The position numbers and the translations under genes are program-made. From Acidobacteriaceae bacterium dw_441 (GTDB lineage: Bacteria > Acidobacteriota > Terriglobia > Terriglobales > Acidobacteriaceae), in assembly GCA_018449715.1 (NCBI GenBank), contig JAAVVA010000001.1, positions 1,860,001 to 1,924,000 on the forward strand: a stretch of DNA of 64,000 nt, written 5' to 3'. Below are positions 18,100 through 27,084 of this stretch, piece after piece. The number at the start of each line of letters is the position of its first letter. The first letter of the stretch is position 1. The notes under the pieces are model-generated. The model worked only from the letters and a program-made list of their open reading frames with translations. It was not told the DNA's origin and made no database searches.

Positions 18100-19872
18100 A
18101 TGAAGCATTCCCTTCGCCTTGTCTCGACCCTCCTGCTCTCCTCTCTGCTTCCGGCAAACCTGGCCGGACAGGCAGCAGCAGGCCCTTCTCCGGAAGACAG
18201 ATCAAAGATCCTCTCCTATATCCATTCCGGATGGGACACCCTCTCACGCTCCATGACCAACTGTCAGTCCGTCACCGACACCAAGGTCACGACTACGCCC
18301 GTCCTCTATCTCCCCTCGGGCATGGAAGTTCCTCCCGCCGTAGCGGCCATGCAGCGCCAGTGCAAGGTTGAAGTACGCAATCTCCCACGCAAAATCGCTC
18401 ACATGGGCGATCTAACCGCCGCCGACGTGAAAGAAGAGGGCTTGCTCTATCTCCCCAATCCCTACATCGTCCCCGGAGGTCGCTTCAACGAGATGTACGG
18501 ATGGGACAGCTACTTCATCCTCCTCGGCTTGGTCGCCGACCACCGCACCGACCTCGCGCGCGGCATGATCGAAAACTTTTTCTTCGAGATCGAAAACTAC
18601 GGCTCCATCCTCAACGCCAACCGCACCTACTACCTCACCCGCTCGCAGCCGCCCTTCCTCACCTCGATGATCCGGGAGGTCTACGAGCATCCCTCAGGAC
18701 ACCCCATCAGCCGCTCCTGGCTCGCCCGCGCCTACGACTACGCCGCCCGCGACTACAAGGTCTGGACCTCCGCCCCGCACCTCGCCGGGGACACCGGCCT
18801 CGCCCGCTACGAAGACATCGGCTCCGGCCCTGTGCCCGAGATGGCCGACGACAGCACCTACTACCCCGACGTCATCCGCTGGCTCCTCGACCACCCTGGC
18901 GTCCACACCGACTCCCTCCTCGAAGCCCCCGATTCGCCCACTCCCGCGCAAGCGGCTGAGTTAGCCAAAACAAGCTGCGACATCGCCGCCTCCCACGTCT
19001 GCGCCTCCGCGCACGTCAACGGACACCGCCTCACCGCGGCCTTCTATCGCGGCGACCGCGCCATGCGCGAATCCGGCTTCGACACCAGCTTCCGCTTCGG
19101 CCCCTTCAGCGGATCGACCGACCGCTACGCCCCCATCTGCCTCAACAGCCTTCTCTACAAGTACGAGCGCGACATGGCTCACTTCGCAGCCCTGCTCGGC
19201 CGCCCCGCCGAGGCGGCCGAGTGGAACCGCCGCGCCGACTCCCGCAAGGCCGCGATCAACAAATATCTCTGGAATCCGAAGACCGGCATGTTCTACGACT
19301 ACGACTTCGTAAATGGCCACGCCTCCACCTACAACTCCCTCGCGGCCTTCTACCCTCTCTGGGCCGGACTCGCCTCGCCCTCACAGGCCGCCGCCCTTCG
19401 CCTGCACCTTCCCCTCTTCGAGCGCGTCGGTGGCCTCGCCATGAGCGACCTGGACTCCGGCACCCAGTGGGATCTTCCCTTCGGCTGGGCTCCCACCACC
19501 TGGCTCACCGTGAAAGGTCTCGCCCGCTACGGCTTCACGGCGGATGCCCGCCGTATCTCTTCCAGCTTCTCCGGAACGATCCTCGACAACTTCCTCCGCG
19601 ACGGCACCATCCGCGAGAAGTACAACGTCGTCAGCGGCTCGGCTAACGTCGAGGTCGCCACCGGCTACAAGAGCAACGTCGTCGGCTTCGGCTGGACCAA
19701 CGGAGTCTACCTGCAGATGAACCAGCTCTTAGCCAGCCCCGCAAAACACCGCGCTACCCGTTCCTTCTACGAAGACAAGGATGAGTACGACCTCGATCCC
19801 TCGACCTACCAGCTCCGCATCGACGCTCCCCTGCGGCATTCGTACCTAGTCACTACAGCCAAGTCCTTCTGA
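18100..19872 (+). CDS. treA: Periplasmic trehalase (GH37)
   Basis: 590 aa from ATG 18100, with GGAG 10-13 bases upstream; a GTG at 18085 overlaps that site and is less likely. Signal peptide to about residue 25. Both trehalase signatures are present: PGGRFNEMYGWDSYF (residues about 125-139) and QWDLPFGWAP (about 460), plus VVGFGWTNGVYLQM near the C-terminus. It hydrolyses alpha,alpha-trehalose to two glucose molecules outside the cytoplasm, giving carbon or osmoprotectant turnover. Monocistronic by context: the neighbours are divergent (rhaI) and convergent. Confidence 0.95.
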   Translation: MKHSLRLVSTLLLSSLLPANLAGQAAAGPSPEDRSKILSYIHSGWDTLSRSMTNCQSVTDTKVTTTPVLYLPSGMEVPPAVAAMQRQCKVEVRNLPRKIAHMGDLTAADVKEEGLLYLPNPYIVPGGRFNEMYGWDSYFILLGLVADHRTDLARGMIENFFFEIENYGSILNANRTYYLTRSQPPFLTSMIREVYEHPSGHPISRSWLARAYDYAARDYKVWTSAPHLAGDTGLARYEDIGSGPVPEMADDSTYYPDVIRWLLDHPGVHTDSLLEAPDSPTPAQAAELAKTSCDIAASHVCASAHVNGHRLTAAFYRGDRAMRESGFDTSFRFGPFSGSTDRYAPICLNSLLYKYERDMAHFAALLGRPAEAAEWNRRADSRKAAINKYLWNPKTGMFYDYDFVNGHASTYNSLAAFYPLWAGLASPSQAAALRLHLPLFERVGGLAMSDLDSGTQWDLPFGWAPTTWLTVKGLARYGFTADARRISSSFSGTILDNFLRDGTIREKYNVVSGSANVEVATGYKSNVVGFGWTNGVYLQMNQLLASPAKHRATRSFYEDKDEYDLDPSTYQLRIDAPLRHSYLVTTAKSF

Positions 19873-19901
19873 AGAGAAATCCGCTTCGCTTTGAAGGATG
19901 C

Positions 19902-20627
19902 TCAATGACAGGCCTGCACATCCTGAAACTGCCCTCCCGGAATCGCCACGGCGGTCATTCCCTGAGCGCACGCCAGAATCTTCTGGTCCAGCGGATCGTT
20001 ATCCAGCGAATCTGTCGGGGCATACGTAAGCGTGCTTCTCAGCGAAAGAAACCGGTCGCTGAGCTGCTGAATCATCCCGTTTACGTTCTGCAACAGCGAT
20101 AACGCCTCCTTGTCGGACTCCGTCGTCGCCATCGCTGAAGCCATCGCCATCCTGTTCTCCGCATTCCTGCGATACCCGGCCACCCAGCTCTGGTCTACAG
20201 GATTCCCCGTCCGCACGGCATTCTCGACCGCGCTCCTCCACTCCCGCACCACCGTCATCTGCTCCACACCAGCCCGTAGAAAGTCCCGCGAGAACCCCTT
20301 CTCCTGCGGCGCGGCAGGCGCAGGCGGCGTCGAAGCGGGAGCAGCCTGCGTCACCTGGATCGTGGCTGCAGGAAGCGTAAGCACAATATTCTTCCCCTGA
20401 AACGCCAGCGACGACTGCGTTACCCTTGCCAGCCCCTCTATCTCCACATAGGCGTGCCCATTGCGATAGATCACCTGAACCTTGCCGTCATACCCGCTCA
20501 CCGCCAGGTCCGTGCTGCGAGCCGCCTCCTGCGCCGCTCCCTGCGCCATCGCAGTCGAAGCCACTACCGCAAGCACCACTGCCATCGTTCGTCCCAACAC
20601 GCCCATACCATCCCCCATGCCAACCAT
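19902..20627 (-). CDS. Exported protein of unknown function
   Basis: About 241 aa from ATG 20627 (AGGTG 5-9 bases upstream). ATGs at 20618 and 20606 are also possible and would leave the signal peptide (LGRTMAVVLAVVASTAMAQ) intact. After the signal comes a short beta-rich segment (GKVQVIYRNGHAYVEIEGLARVTQ, resembling N-terminal copper-amine-oxidase-like/stalk modules), a Pro/Ala linker, then a helical C-terminal half. No catalytic motif was recognised. Divergent from the small NTF2-like gene at 20669. Confidence 0.75.
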   Translation of the reverse strand: MVGMGDGMGVLGRTMAVVLAVVASTAMAQGAAQEAARSTDLAVSGYDGKVQVIYRNGHAYVEIEGLARVTQSSLAFQGKNIVLTLPAATIQVTQAAPASTPPAPAAPQEKGFSRDFLRAGVEQMTVVREWRSAVENAVRTGNPVDQSWVAGYRRNAENRMAMASAMATTESDKEALSLLQNVNGMIQQLSDRFLSLRSTLTYAPTDSLDNDPLDQKILACAQGMTAVAIPGGQFQDVQACH

Positions 20628-20668
20628 GATGCACCTAAGACCGCTCGCCCGCCGTATCATTTCGACGT

Positions 20669-21058
20669 ATGCCTGACGAAGAAGTCCTCTCCCAGCTCAT
20701 CAAGCTCGAACCCATCTTCCACCGCTTCGAGCACCTTCAGGGGCGAGCCCCCAATCGTTCCGACTTCGCGTCCCTTGCCGCTCCCGAGTTCTTTGAGATC
20801 GGAGCCTCAGGCCGCCTCTACACCCGTGACTTCATCCTCGACACCCTCGAAGAGCGCTTCCGCAACCCCTCACCCGCGCCCGACCTCTGGAGCACCTCTG
20901 ACTTTCGCCTCCTCCGCCTCGGCTCCAACACATGGCTCCTCAATTACCTCCTCGAGCAGGAGCTTCCCTCCAGCCTCCGCACCACGCGCCGCTCCACCAT
21001 CTGGAGGAAGTCCCTCGACGACTGGCAGATACTCTTCCATCAGGGAACGCTCCTCTGA
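20669..21058 (+). CDS. Small NTF2-like / DUF4440 protein
   Basis: 129 aa. The pattern of an N-terminal helix, FFEIGASGRLYTRDFILDTLEER and a C-terminal sheet with WRKSLDDWQILFHQGT is that of DUF4440 proteins of the SnoaL/NTF2 cone fold. Members include stress-related and ketosteroid-isomerase-like proteins, but the role here is unknown. It stands alone between a divergent gene and the LacD-like aldolase gene. Confidence 0.82.
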   Translation: MPDEEVLSQLIKLEPIFHRFEHLQGRAPNRSDFASLAAPEFFEIGASGRLYTRDFILDTLEERFRNPSPAPDLWSTSDFRLLRLGSNTWLLNYLLEQELPSSLRTTRRSTIWRKSLDDWQILFHQGTLL

Positions 21059-21143
21059 CTGCCAAAGGAACCCCATCAAACCTTCGCGAATAAGCACTTT
21101 GCCCTACCAGCCAGCTTTCCGCCACCCGGTAAAATAGTTTTCA

Positions 21144-21257
21144 GGGAGAGCGATCTCCCGACGGCTTTCGATCCGTCGCTGCAGCAAGTACGGACCTAAC
21201 TTTTGTTTTGAAGACTTTGCACAAGTACACCGGGAGGGGATACGGTAGAAACACCGT
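21144..21257 (+). promoter_or_regulatory. Hairpin-rich 5' leader of the LacD-like gene (candidate structured RNA)
   Basis: Between the DUF4440 gene and the aldolase start, three stem-loops can be drawn: GGGAGA-GCGA-TCTCCC at 21144-21159 (6-bp stem with a GNRA tetraloop), immediately followed by GACGG-N8-CCGTC at 21160-21177, and ACGGT-AGAAAC-ACCGT near 21242-21257. Adjacent stems and a GNRA loop are unusual by chance. No known riboswitch class was recognised. An early terminator function for the upstream gene is the main alternative for the first two. Confidence 0.4.
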
Positions 21258-21324
21258 CCCGCGGCAGGCCATCTTCCCCGCTATGAAAAATGGCCCACTA
21301 CAGAACCTCAGGAGAATAAGAGCA

Positions 21325-22335
21325 ATGTCGAAGCTGACCCCAGGGAAACTCGCCGGACTCAAGTCCGTATCCGATTCGCGCGGCGTCATCGCCGCTGCTG
21401 CGATGGACCAGCGCGGCTCCCTCCAGAAGTCGCTGGCCAAGGAACGCGGCGGCGCCGCGAATGGTCACGATCTCGAAGAGTTCAAGCTGCACGTCACCGA
21501 GGTCCTCACCCGCCACGCCTCCGCCATCCTCCTCGACCCCGAGTTCGGTCTCCCCGCCTCCCATCAGCGCAACGGGAAGGGCCTTCTTCTCGCCTACGAG
21601 AAGACGGGCTACGATGCCGCCACCCCCGGCCGCCTGCCCGACCTGCTCGACGTGTGGAGCGTCCGCCGCCTGAAGGAAGCCGGAGCCGACTGCATCAAGA
21701 TCCTCCTCTACTACACTCCGTATGAGAAGAGCGCCATCAACGATCACAAGCACGCCTGGGTCGAGCGCATCGGCGACGAGTGCCTCGCCCTCGACATCCC
21801 CTTCTTCCTCGAGACCGTCGGCTACGACGCCGAGGGTGGCGATGTGAACACCCTCGCCTACGCGAAGAAGAAGCCCGACGTCGTCTCTGGCTCAATGGCC
21901 GAGTTCGGCAAGGCCCGTTACAACGTCGATGTCCTCAAGGTCGAGGTCCCCATCGAGATGTCCTTCGTCGAGGGCACCAAGTCCTTCAAGGGCGAGAAGG
22001 CCTACACCCGCGCCGAGGCTCTGCAGCACTTCCGCGACGCCGAGGGCATGACGCACAAGCCCTTCATCTATCTTTCGGCGGGTGTCTCGAACCCGGTCTT
22101 CATTGAGACCCTTGAGCTTGCTGGCGAGTCCGGAGCAAAGTTCAACGGCGTGCTCTGCGGTCGCGCTACCTGGAAGGAAGGCATCCCGGTCTTTGCGAAG
22201 CAGGGAGCGAAGGCCTTCCGCGAATGGCTCGAAACCACCGGCGTCGAGAACATCGAGAACGTCAACAAGGCCTTGAAGTCGGCAACTCCGTGGTTCCACA
22301 AGTTCGGAGTCGACAGCCTCGAAGCCCTTGGGTAA
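21325..22335 (+). CDS. Tagatose-1,6-bisphosphate aldolase-like protein (LacD family)
   Basis: 336 aa from ATG 21325, with AGGAGAA at 21310-21316; the frame extends upstream but without a better start. A class I aldolase of the LacD/DeoC-like family: VIAAAAMDQRGSLQKSL, ILLDPEFGLPA, DCIKILLYYTPYE with the Schiff-base-type lysine in CIKI, and FIYLSAGVSNPVFIETLELA. Known LacD splits tagatose- (and related ketohexose) bisphosphates to DHAP and glyceraldehyde-3-P. No lac/tagatose kinase or isomerase is nearby, so it may serve as a general fructose/tagatose bisphosphate aldolase. Very GC-rich codon usage. Confidence 0.88.
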   Translation: MSKLTPGKLAGLKSVSDSRGVIAAAAMDQRGSLQKSLAKERGGAANGHDLEEFKLHVTEVLTRHASAILLDPEFGLPASHQRNGKGLLLAYEKTGYDAATPGRLPDLLDVWSVRRLKEAGADCIKILLYYTPYEKSAINDHKHAWVERIGDECLALDIPFFLETVGYDAEGGDVNTLAYAKKKPDVVSGSMAEFGKARYNVDVLKVEVPIEMSFVEGTKSFKGEKAYTRAEALQHFRDAEGMTHKPFIYLSAGVSNPVFIETLELAGESGAKFNGVLCGRATWKEGIPVFAKQGAKAFREWLETTGVENIENVNKALKSATPWFHKFGVDSLEALG

Positions 22336-22360
22336 ACATCCAGAATCAACACAGCAAATC

Positions 22361-22397
22361 AAAAGCGGCGGATCATATGATCCGCCGCTTTTCTATT
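22361..22397 (+). terminator. Intrinsic terminator after the LacD-like gene
   Basis: Perfect palindrome from AAAAGCGGCGGATCAT to its complement (22361-22392), followed by a T-rich tail. Strong stem with an A-tract on the other side, so it could act on both strands. Confidence 0.85.
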
Positions 22398-22457
22398 CTT
22401 TCAACTGATATAACCTTGCATCGTCTGTAAATTTACTGCTCTCGAAAAACCAAACTT

Positions 22458-22497
22458 GAAAAAAAAGAGCGGGGCCGACGGGATTGCAGCCCCGCTC
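22458..22497 (-). terminator. Intrinsic terminator after the SulP gene
   Basis: On the minus strand GAGCGGGGC (22497-22489), a 13-base loop and GCCCCGCTC (22475-22467) are followed by eight T. A classical rho-independent terminator just downstream of the transporter stop. Confidence 0.9.
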
Positions 22498-22514
22498 CTG
22501 CGAAAAATCAATCT

Positions 22515-24062
22515 CTATGTCAGGGTCTCGCTCACACGGGCACGGTAGCGAAGATGGAGCTTCTCCATCTCGATATGCACCTGCTGTCCGTTCTGTTCGA
22601 GCCGTTCCGTCCATCCTTCGATTACCTCGATGCACGCATGATCGATATAGCGAAGACCGGCACAGTGAACATGCACCGCGTTCTCCGTACTAATTCGATC
22701 GAAGGCCTGCGTCATCCGGGGAATCGCGAGGAACGTGCCTACCCCTGACAGGTGAACATGCGTCTCTCCACCTTCCTCCTCGACGATGCGCGTCTCCAGA
22801 TGCGTGACAGTGTAGAGCAGCCGCAGCAGCGACAGCGCCACTCCAACCAGTACTCCGGTCAGCAGGTCGGTCGCGACGATCGTAAGCATAGAAGCGAAGT
22901 AGATCAGCACCGGCATCTTGCCGAACCGTGCCAGCTTCCTCACATCCGAGGGTTTCACCAGCTTGATGCCAACGAACACCAGTACCGCCGCCAGGCTCGC
23001 CGTCGGAATCATGCGCAATACCGATGACAGCGCCGCTACCGCAAGCAGCATCCACGCTCCATGCAGAATCGCCGAGCGCTTCGTCTCCGCACCTGCCTGC
23101 ACGTTGGCGGAGCTGCGAACAATCACTCCAGTCATCGGCAACGCTCCGACAAAGCCGCAGAGAAGGTTACCAACGCCCTGCGCCGCCAGCTCGCGGTCGT
23201 AATTCGTCTTCCAGCGAGTCTGCATCTGGTCCACCGCGGCAGCGGAGAGCAGAGTCTCCGCGCTCGCGATAAAGGCCAGCGCCAGTGCCGTCCCGACAAT
23301 CGCCGAGGTCGGAATCCCATGCAGCGCGCTCAGGCTGGGCAGCGAGATCATCTGCCCCAGATTCTCGGGAACCTTCACGCGGTTGACCCCAAGATGAAGC
23401 ACCTGCGCCAGAATCGTCGCCGATCCAATCCCGAGCAGAGCGCCCGGAATCAGCTTCAGCTTCGCCGGGCGGAACCTCTCCCACAGCAGCATCACCGCCA
23501 TCGTCACCACGCCGACCAGCGCCGCGGCCTCCTCCTTGCTTCCGTTCAGAGGAAACAGACCGCCGAAGACCGCATCCCACATTGCAATGATGTTCGCCGG
23601 TCCGCTGTGCAGCGGAGCGCGGTCGAGCACCACATGGAACTGCTGAATCACGATCAGGATGCCGATGCCCGCCAGCATCCCATGAATCACCTCCGGAGAG
23701 ATCGCCCGGAACCAGCGCCCCGCCTTCAGCAGACCAGCCACCAGCTGGATCGCTCCTGCAATCATCAGCAGCGGACCGAGCGCACCGATGCCATGCTCCC
23801 GCACCAACTCGAAGACGATCACGGCCAACCCGGCCGCCGGACCGCTTACCTGCAACGGCTGTCCGGCAAGAAACCCAACCACCAGACCACCGATCATTCC
23901 CGTAATCAGGCCCGCAGCAGGAGGCATCCCAGAGGCCAGCGCGATGCCCATGCACAACGGCAACGCGACCAGGAAGACGACAAGGGAAGCGGAAAGGTCC
24001 TTCATGAACGCCCCCTTCCCTGCGGAGGTCTCTTTCGCAACGTATCGAAGATCGTTCGACAT
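22515..24062 (-). CDS. SulP-family anion transporter with STAS domain (likely bicarbonate or sulfate)
   Basis: 515 aa from ATG 24062 (GGGAG 5-9 bases upstream). About ten or more membrane spans, with SulP marks LVALPLCMGIALASGMPPAAGLITG (first spans) and TNYDRELAAQGVGNLLCGFVGALPMTG (the conserved NxELxxQGxxN...G region). A C-terminal STAS domain covers about 425-515 (VHVHCAGLRYIDHACIEVIEG). It sits 10 bases behind a beta-carbonic anhydrase gene, the arrangement known for SulP bicarbonate importers. Sodium-bicarbonate symport is therefore more likely than sulfate uptake, but sequence alone does not decide. Confidence 0.9.
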   Translation of the reverse strand: MSNDLRYVAKETSAGKGAFMKDLSASLVVFLVALPLCMGIALASGMPPAAGLITGMIGGLVVGFLAGQPLQVSGPAAGLAVIVFELVREHGIGALGPLLMIAGAIQLVAGLLKAGRWFRAISPEVIHGMLAGIGILIVIQQFHVVLDRAPLHSGPANIIAMWDAVFGGLFPLNGSKEEAAALVGVVTMAVMLLWERFRPAKLKLIPGALLGIGSATILAQVLHLGVNRVKVPENLGQMISLPSLSALHGIPTSAIVGTALALAFIASAETLLSAAAVDQMQTRWKTNYDRELAAQGVGNLLCGFVGALPMTGVIVRSSANVQAGAETKRSAILHGAWMLLAVAALSSVLRMIPTASLAAVLVFVGIKLVKPSDVRKLARFGKMPVLIYFASMLTIVATDLLTGVLVGVALSLLRLLYTVTHLETRIVEEEGGETHVHLSGVGTFLAIPRMTQAFDRISTENAVHVHCAGLRYIDHACIEVIEGWTERLEQNGQQVHIEMEKLHLRYRARVSETLT

Positions 24063-24072
24063 AAGCTCTCCC

Positions 24073-24741
24073 TTAGGCAATCTTCAGTTCCTGTACGTTT
24101 GCGCCCATCTCGTCGTCCGACAGCAATGGACGGAAGCATCCCATATCCGAATCGAACCGCTGCACGTGACCGCAGCCAATGTCGTACATCCATCCGTGGA
24201 TGCGGACGTCGCCCTTGCGCAGAGCTTCGTCTACTGCGGGATGCATCTTCAGGTTCTGCATCTGAGTGATGACGTTGGCCTCGGTCAGCAACCGCAGCTT
24301 CTGGTCGAACGACATCGACATCGCATCCGAGAACAACCGCGTCAGCCACTTTGTCGACGGCCCCGCGTGCTCCAGCCAGGAGCGCACCTCGGGCATCGAC
24401 TCCAGCAGCTCACTCTCCAGCAGACCCTTCATCGCGCCGCAGTCCGAGTGGCCGCAGATGACAATGTCCGCAACCTTCAGAACACGCATCGCATACTCGA
24501 TCGTCGCCGCGACTCCGCTGGCTTTTTCGTTCGGGGGAGGGATAAGGTTGCCGGCATTGCGGCACGAGAACAGCGTTCCCGGCTCGCTCTGCGTCACCAT
24601 CTCGGGATGAACCCGGGAATCGGCGCAGGTAATAAACAGCGCCTGTGGCTGCTGTCCGCCAGCCAGACGCTCGAAGAGATTCGAGTGCTGTGGATAGATG
24701 TTGGAACGGAACCGCACATATCCATCAAGAAGTTGCTGCAT
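24073..24741 (-). CDS. can: Beta-class carbonic anhydrase
   Basis: 222 aa from ATG 24741, which has GAGGGAG at ideal spacing; an ATG two codons earlier is too close to it. Zinc ligands are visible in FITCADSRV (Cys, with the Asp-Arg dyad) and ICGHSDCGAMKG (His, Cys), plus the substrate-side FSCRNAGNLIPP loop. It interconverts CO2 and bicarbonate. It is co-transcribed with the SulP transporter (10-base gap), suggesting bicarbonate supply for carboxylases or pH homeostasis. Confidence 0.95.
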   Translation of the reverse strand: MQQLLDGYVRFRSNIYPQHSNLFERLAGGQQPQALFITCADSRVHPEMVTQSEPGTLFSCRNAGNLIPPPNEKASGVAATIEYAMRVLKVADIVICGHSDCGAMKGLLESELLESMPEVRSWLEHAGPSTKWLTRLFSDAMSMSFDQKLRLLTEANVITQMQNLKMHPAVDEALRKGDVRIHGWMYDIGCGHVQRFDSDMGCFRPLLSDDEMGANVQELKIA

Positions 24742-24917
24742 AGACATCTCCCTCGGCGCACCGCCCTAAAAGGATTGCGGATACACCTTTCAATCGTTGC
24801 TACAGACACGCCAGGACTGAGACTGAAGGTTTCGGTACAACACAGAAACCTCCGCGGATGCGGGCTTTTCAGAGGTAGAAAAAGCCTGCAACGCCTGGCG
24901 AAGTTGAACGGGAAAGA

Positions 24918-25340
24918 TTATGCAGTGGGAGGAGCGCGGCCAAGTCCGGGAGCGCGAGGAGCGCTTCCCAGTGCCAACACGTTTTCACGCGCCAGCAACT
25001 CGATGACATGCTCAGGAACCGGCAGGATGAACTTAGCCGGAACAACAGCAATCAGCGGGGCAGCGAACGGACCACCCCGAGAAACCTTGGTTACGTGATG
25101 ATCGGAAGACGATGCGACGACCGCATGTTCCGCCACCGTATCGACGGCGGCCACCAGTCCGGTACGGTCACTCCGCGAACCAGCGCGGCGTGAACCATGC
25201 GCCGGAATGTGCGAGTAGTTGACCCGCGTGTGGTGCCCCATCCGGTGACCGTGCATGACACCGAGAAAGCACAGCAGGTTCAGCCCGACGAAGAGTGCGC
25301 CGAGGATCAACCTGTTCGAAATGGCTTTCTGATAGTTCAT
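24918..25340 (-). CDS. Small membrane-anchored protein of unknown function
   Basis: 140 aa from ATG 25340. One N-terminal transmembrane helix (LILGALFVGLNLLCFLGVM, about 11-29) is followed by a His/Arg-rich polar stretch and a Pro-rich C-terminus. No family recognised and only a weak ribosome-binding site, so the gene is less certain than its neighbours. A compact set of inverted repeats lies just upstream (25350-25374), which argues that the gene is real and regulated. Confidence 0.55.
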   Translation of the reverse strand: MNYQKAISNRLILGALFVGLNLLCFLGVMHGHRMGHHTRVNYSHIPAHGSRRAGSRSDRTGLVAAVDTVAEHAVVASSSDHHVTKVSRGGPFAAPLIAVVPAKFILPVPEHVIELLARENVLALGSAPRAPGLGRAPPTA

Positions 25341-25349
25341 AAGCGATCT

Positions 25350-25374
25350 TAGACTGGAGTCTACCGTAGTAGAC
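25350..25374. promoter_or_regulatory. Overlapping dyads upstream of the small membrane protein gene
   Basis: TAGACT-GG-AGTCTA (25350-25363) and GTCTAC-CGTA-GTAGAC (25359-25374) share a half-site, giving three copies of a TAGAC/GTCTA element within 25 bases, 10 bases ahead of the start at 25340. The TAC/GTA-type symmetry recalls operators of BlaI/CopY-like winged-helix repressors; that is inference, and no such gene is in the window. Confidence 0.45.
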
Positions 25375-25435
25375 GGAGAAGTCAACTAAAGGGTGCGTAA
25401 ATTTTTCCGATAAAGATAAACCCCTTTAAATTTTT

Positions 25436-25486
25436 GAGGCGGCCATCGCGGGCTAAATCGTTCGCCTTCCGCATGATGACCGCCTC
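25436..25486 (-). other. Inverted repeat downstream of guaA
   Basis: GAGGCGGCCATC (25436-25447) and GATGACCGCCTC (25475-25486) form a 12-bp stem with a single G-T/A-C difference around a 27-base loop, starting 6 bases behind the guaA stop. No T-run follows in the guaA direction, so a terminator role is doubtful; mRNA 3'-end protection is an alternative. Confidence 0.3.
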
Positions 25487-25491
25487 GATCT

Positions 25492-27051
25492 CTACTCCCA
25501 CTCGATGGTTCCAGGTGGCTTCGAAGTAATGTCGTACACCACGCGGTTGATCCCCCGCACCTCGCTGACGATGCGGCTGGAGACCGTCCTCAGCACCTCG
25601 TACGGCAACGGAGCCCAGTCGGCCGTCATGCCGTCCTCGCTCTCCACCGCGCGAATGGCGCAGGTGTAAGCGTAGGTACGCTGGTCGCCCATCACGCCGA
25701 CGCTCTTGACCGGCAGCAGCACGGCAAAGCTCTGCCACACCTTGCGATAGAGCCCCGCGGCCTTGATCTCGCTCACCACAATCTCATCCGCCTCCTGCAG
25801 CAGCGCCACGCGGTCCGGCGTCACCTCGCCGAGAATGCGCACCGCAAGCCCCGGTCCGGGGAACGGCTGGCGTTCCAGGATCTCGTCCGGCATCCCGAGA
25901 TCGCGTCCGATGCGGCGAACCTCGTCCTTGAACAGGTCGCGCAGAGGCTCGATCAGCTTCAGCTTCATGTTCTCCGGCAGGCCGCCGACATTGTGGTGGC
26001 TCTTGATCGTATGCGAAGGCCCATGCACGCTCGACGACTCGATCACGTCCGGGTACAGGGTTCCCTGCACCAGCCACGCCACCTCTTCGACCGAGCCCTT
26101 CTCCGCCTGAAAGATCTTCGCGGCTTCGTCGTCGAAGACCGCGATGAACTCGTTGCCGATGATCTTGCGCTTCTTCTCCGGGTCGGTCACTCCGGCAAGC
26201 TTCGTCAGGAAGCGCTCCCCGGCATCGACCGCGACCACGTTCAGCCCAAGCCCTTCGCGCATCGTGCGCTGCACCTTGGCGAACTCGTCCTTGCGCAGCA
26301 CGCCGTTGTTCACGAAGATGCAGGTCAGCCGGTCGCCGATAGCCTTCGCCACCAGCACCGCCGCGACGGACGAATCCACGCCGCCGCTGAGGCCGCAGAT
26401 CGCGTGACCGTCGCCCACCTGCGCCTTGATCCTCTCGACTGTCGACTGGATGAAGTGCTCCGGCGTCCAGTTCTGCTCGGCCCCACAGATTTCGAGGCAG
26501 AAGTTCTTCAGCAACTCCATACCCTGCCGCGTGTGTGCGACCTCGGGGTGGAACTGCACCGCCCAGATGCGGCGCGCCTCATCGGCGATGCCGGCGACCG
26601 CATTGGACGTCTTCGCTGTCAGGTGAAAGCCCTCGGGCAGCTCCTTCGCCTCGTCGCCGTGTGACATCCACACCTCGAGCGTCTGCGGAAGACCGCGAAA
26701 CAACGCGGTCTCCGCAACCACGCTGACCTGCGCATGGCCGTACTCGCGCGCGGGAGCAGGCTCGACCTTGCCGCCGAGGTGATGCGTGATGAACTGCAAA
26801 CCGTAGCAGATACCCAGCACCGGCGCTCCCAGCGCGAGCACTGCCGGATCGGCCTTCGGGGCGTCCGCGTCGTACACCGAGCTTGGTCCGCCCGAAAGAA
26901 TCACGCCCTTCGGGTTGAGAGCGCGAATCTTGTCGAGAGAGGTGGTGCAGGGCAGAACCACCGAAAAGACGTTGAACTCGCGAATGCGGCGAGCGATCAA
27001 CTGGGTATACTGCGACCCGAAATCAAGGATGACAATCGTTGAGGTGTCCAC
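25492..27051 (-). CDS. guaA: GMP synthase (glutamine-hydrolysing)
   Basis: 519 aa, start GTG 27051. Class I glutamine amidotransferase domain in residues 1-200 (nucleophile C82 in GICYGLQF; His/Glu in QFHPEVAHT), ATP pyrophosphatase domain with P-loop SGGVDSS near 222, and the C-terminal dimerisation domain ending [18 protein letters not shown]. Full length for the family. It makes GMP from XMP, glutamine and ATP. No strong ribosome-binding site is visible at the GTG; no nearer ATG fits the conserved N-terminus ([12 protein letters not shown]). Confidence 0.98.
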   Translation of the reverse strand: MDTSTIVILDFGSQYTQLIARRIREFNVFSVVLPCTTSLDKIRALNPKGVILSGGPSSVYDADAPKADPAVLALGAPVLGICYGLQFITHHLGGKVEPAPAREYGHAQVSVVAETALFRGLPQTLEVWMSHGDEAKELPEGFHLTAKTSNAVAGIADEARRIWAVQFHPEVAHTRQGMELLKNFCLEICGAEQNWTPEHFIQSTVERIKAQVGDGHAICGLSGGVDSSVAAVLVAKAIGDRLTCIFVNNGVLRKDEFAKVQRTMREGLGLNVVAVDAGERFLTKLAGVTDPEKKRKIIGNEFIAVFDDEAAKIFQAEKGSVEEVAWLVQGTLYPDVIESSSVHGPSHTIKSHHNVGGLPENMKLKLIEPLRDLFKDEVRRIGRDLGMPDEILERQPFPGPGLAVRILGEVTPDRVALLQEADEIVVSEIKAAGLYRKVWQSFAVLLPVKSVGVMGDQRTYAYTCAIRAVESEDGMTADWAPLPYEVLRTVSSRIVSEVRGINRVVYDITSKPPGTIEWE

Positions 27052-27084
27052 GTTACCAGTGTAAATGCAGCCTGCTGGGCGCGA

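Noticed and set aside
23061..25098. Plus-strand frames of 402 and 436 codons
   Set aside because: Antisense to the SulP and carbonic anhydrase genes, whose motifs and ribosome-binding sites are clear.
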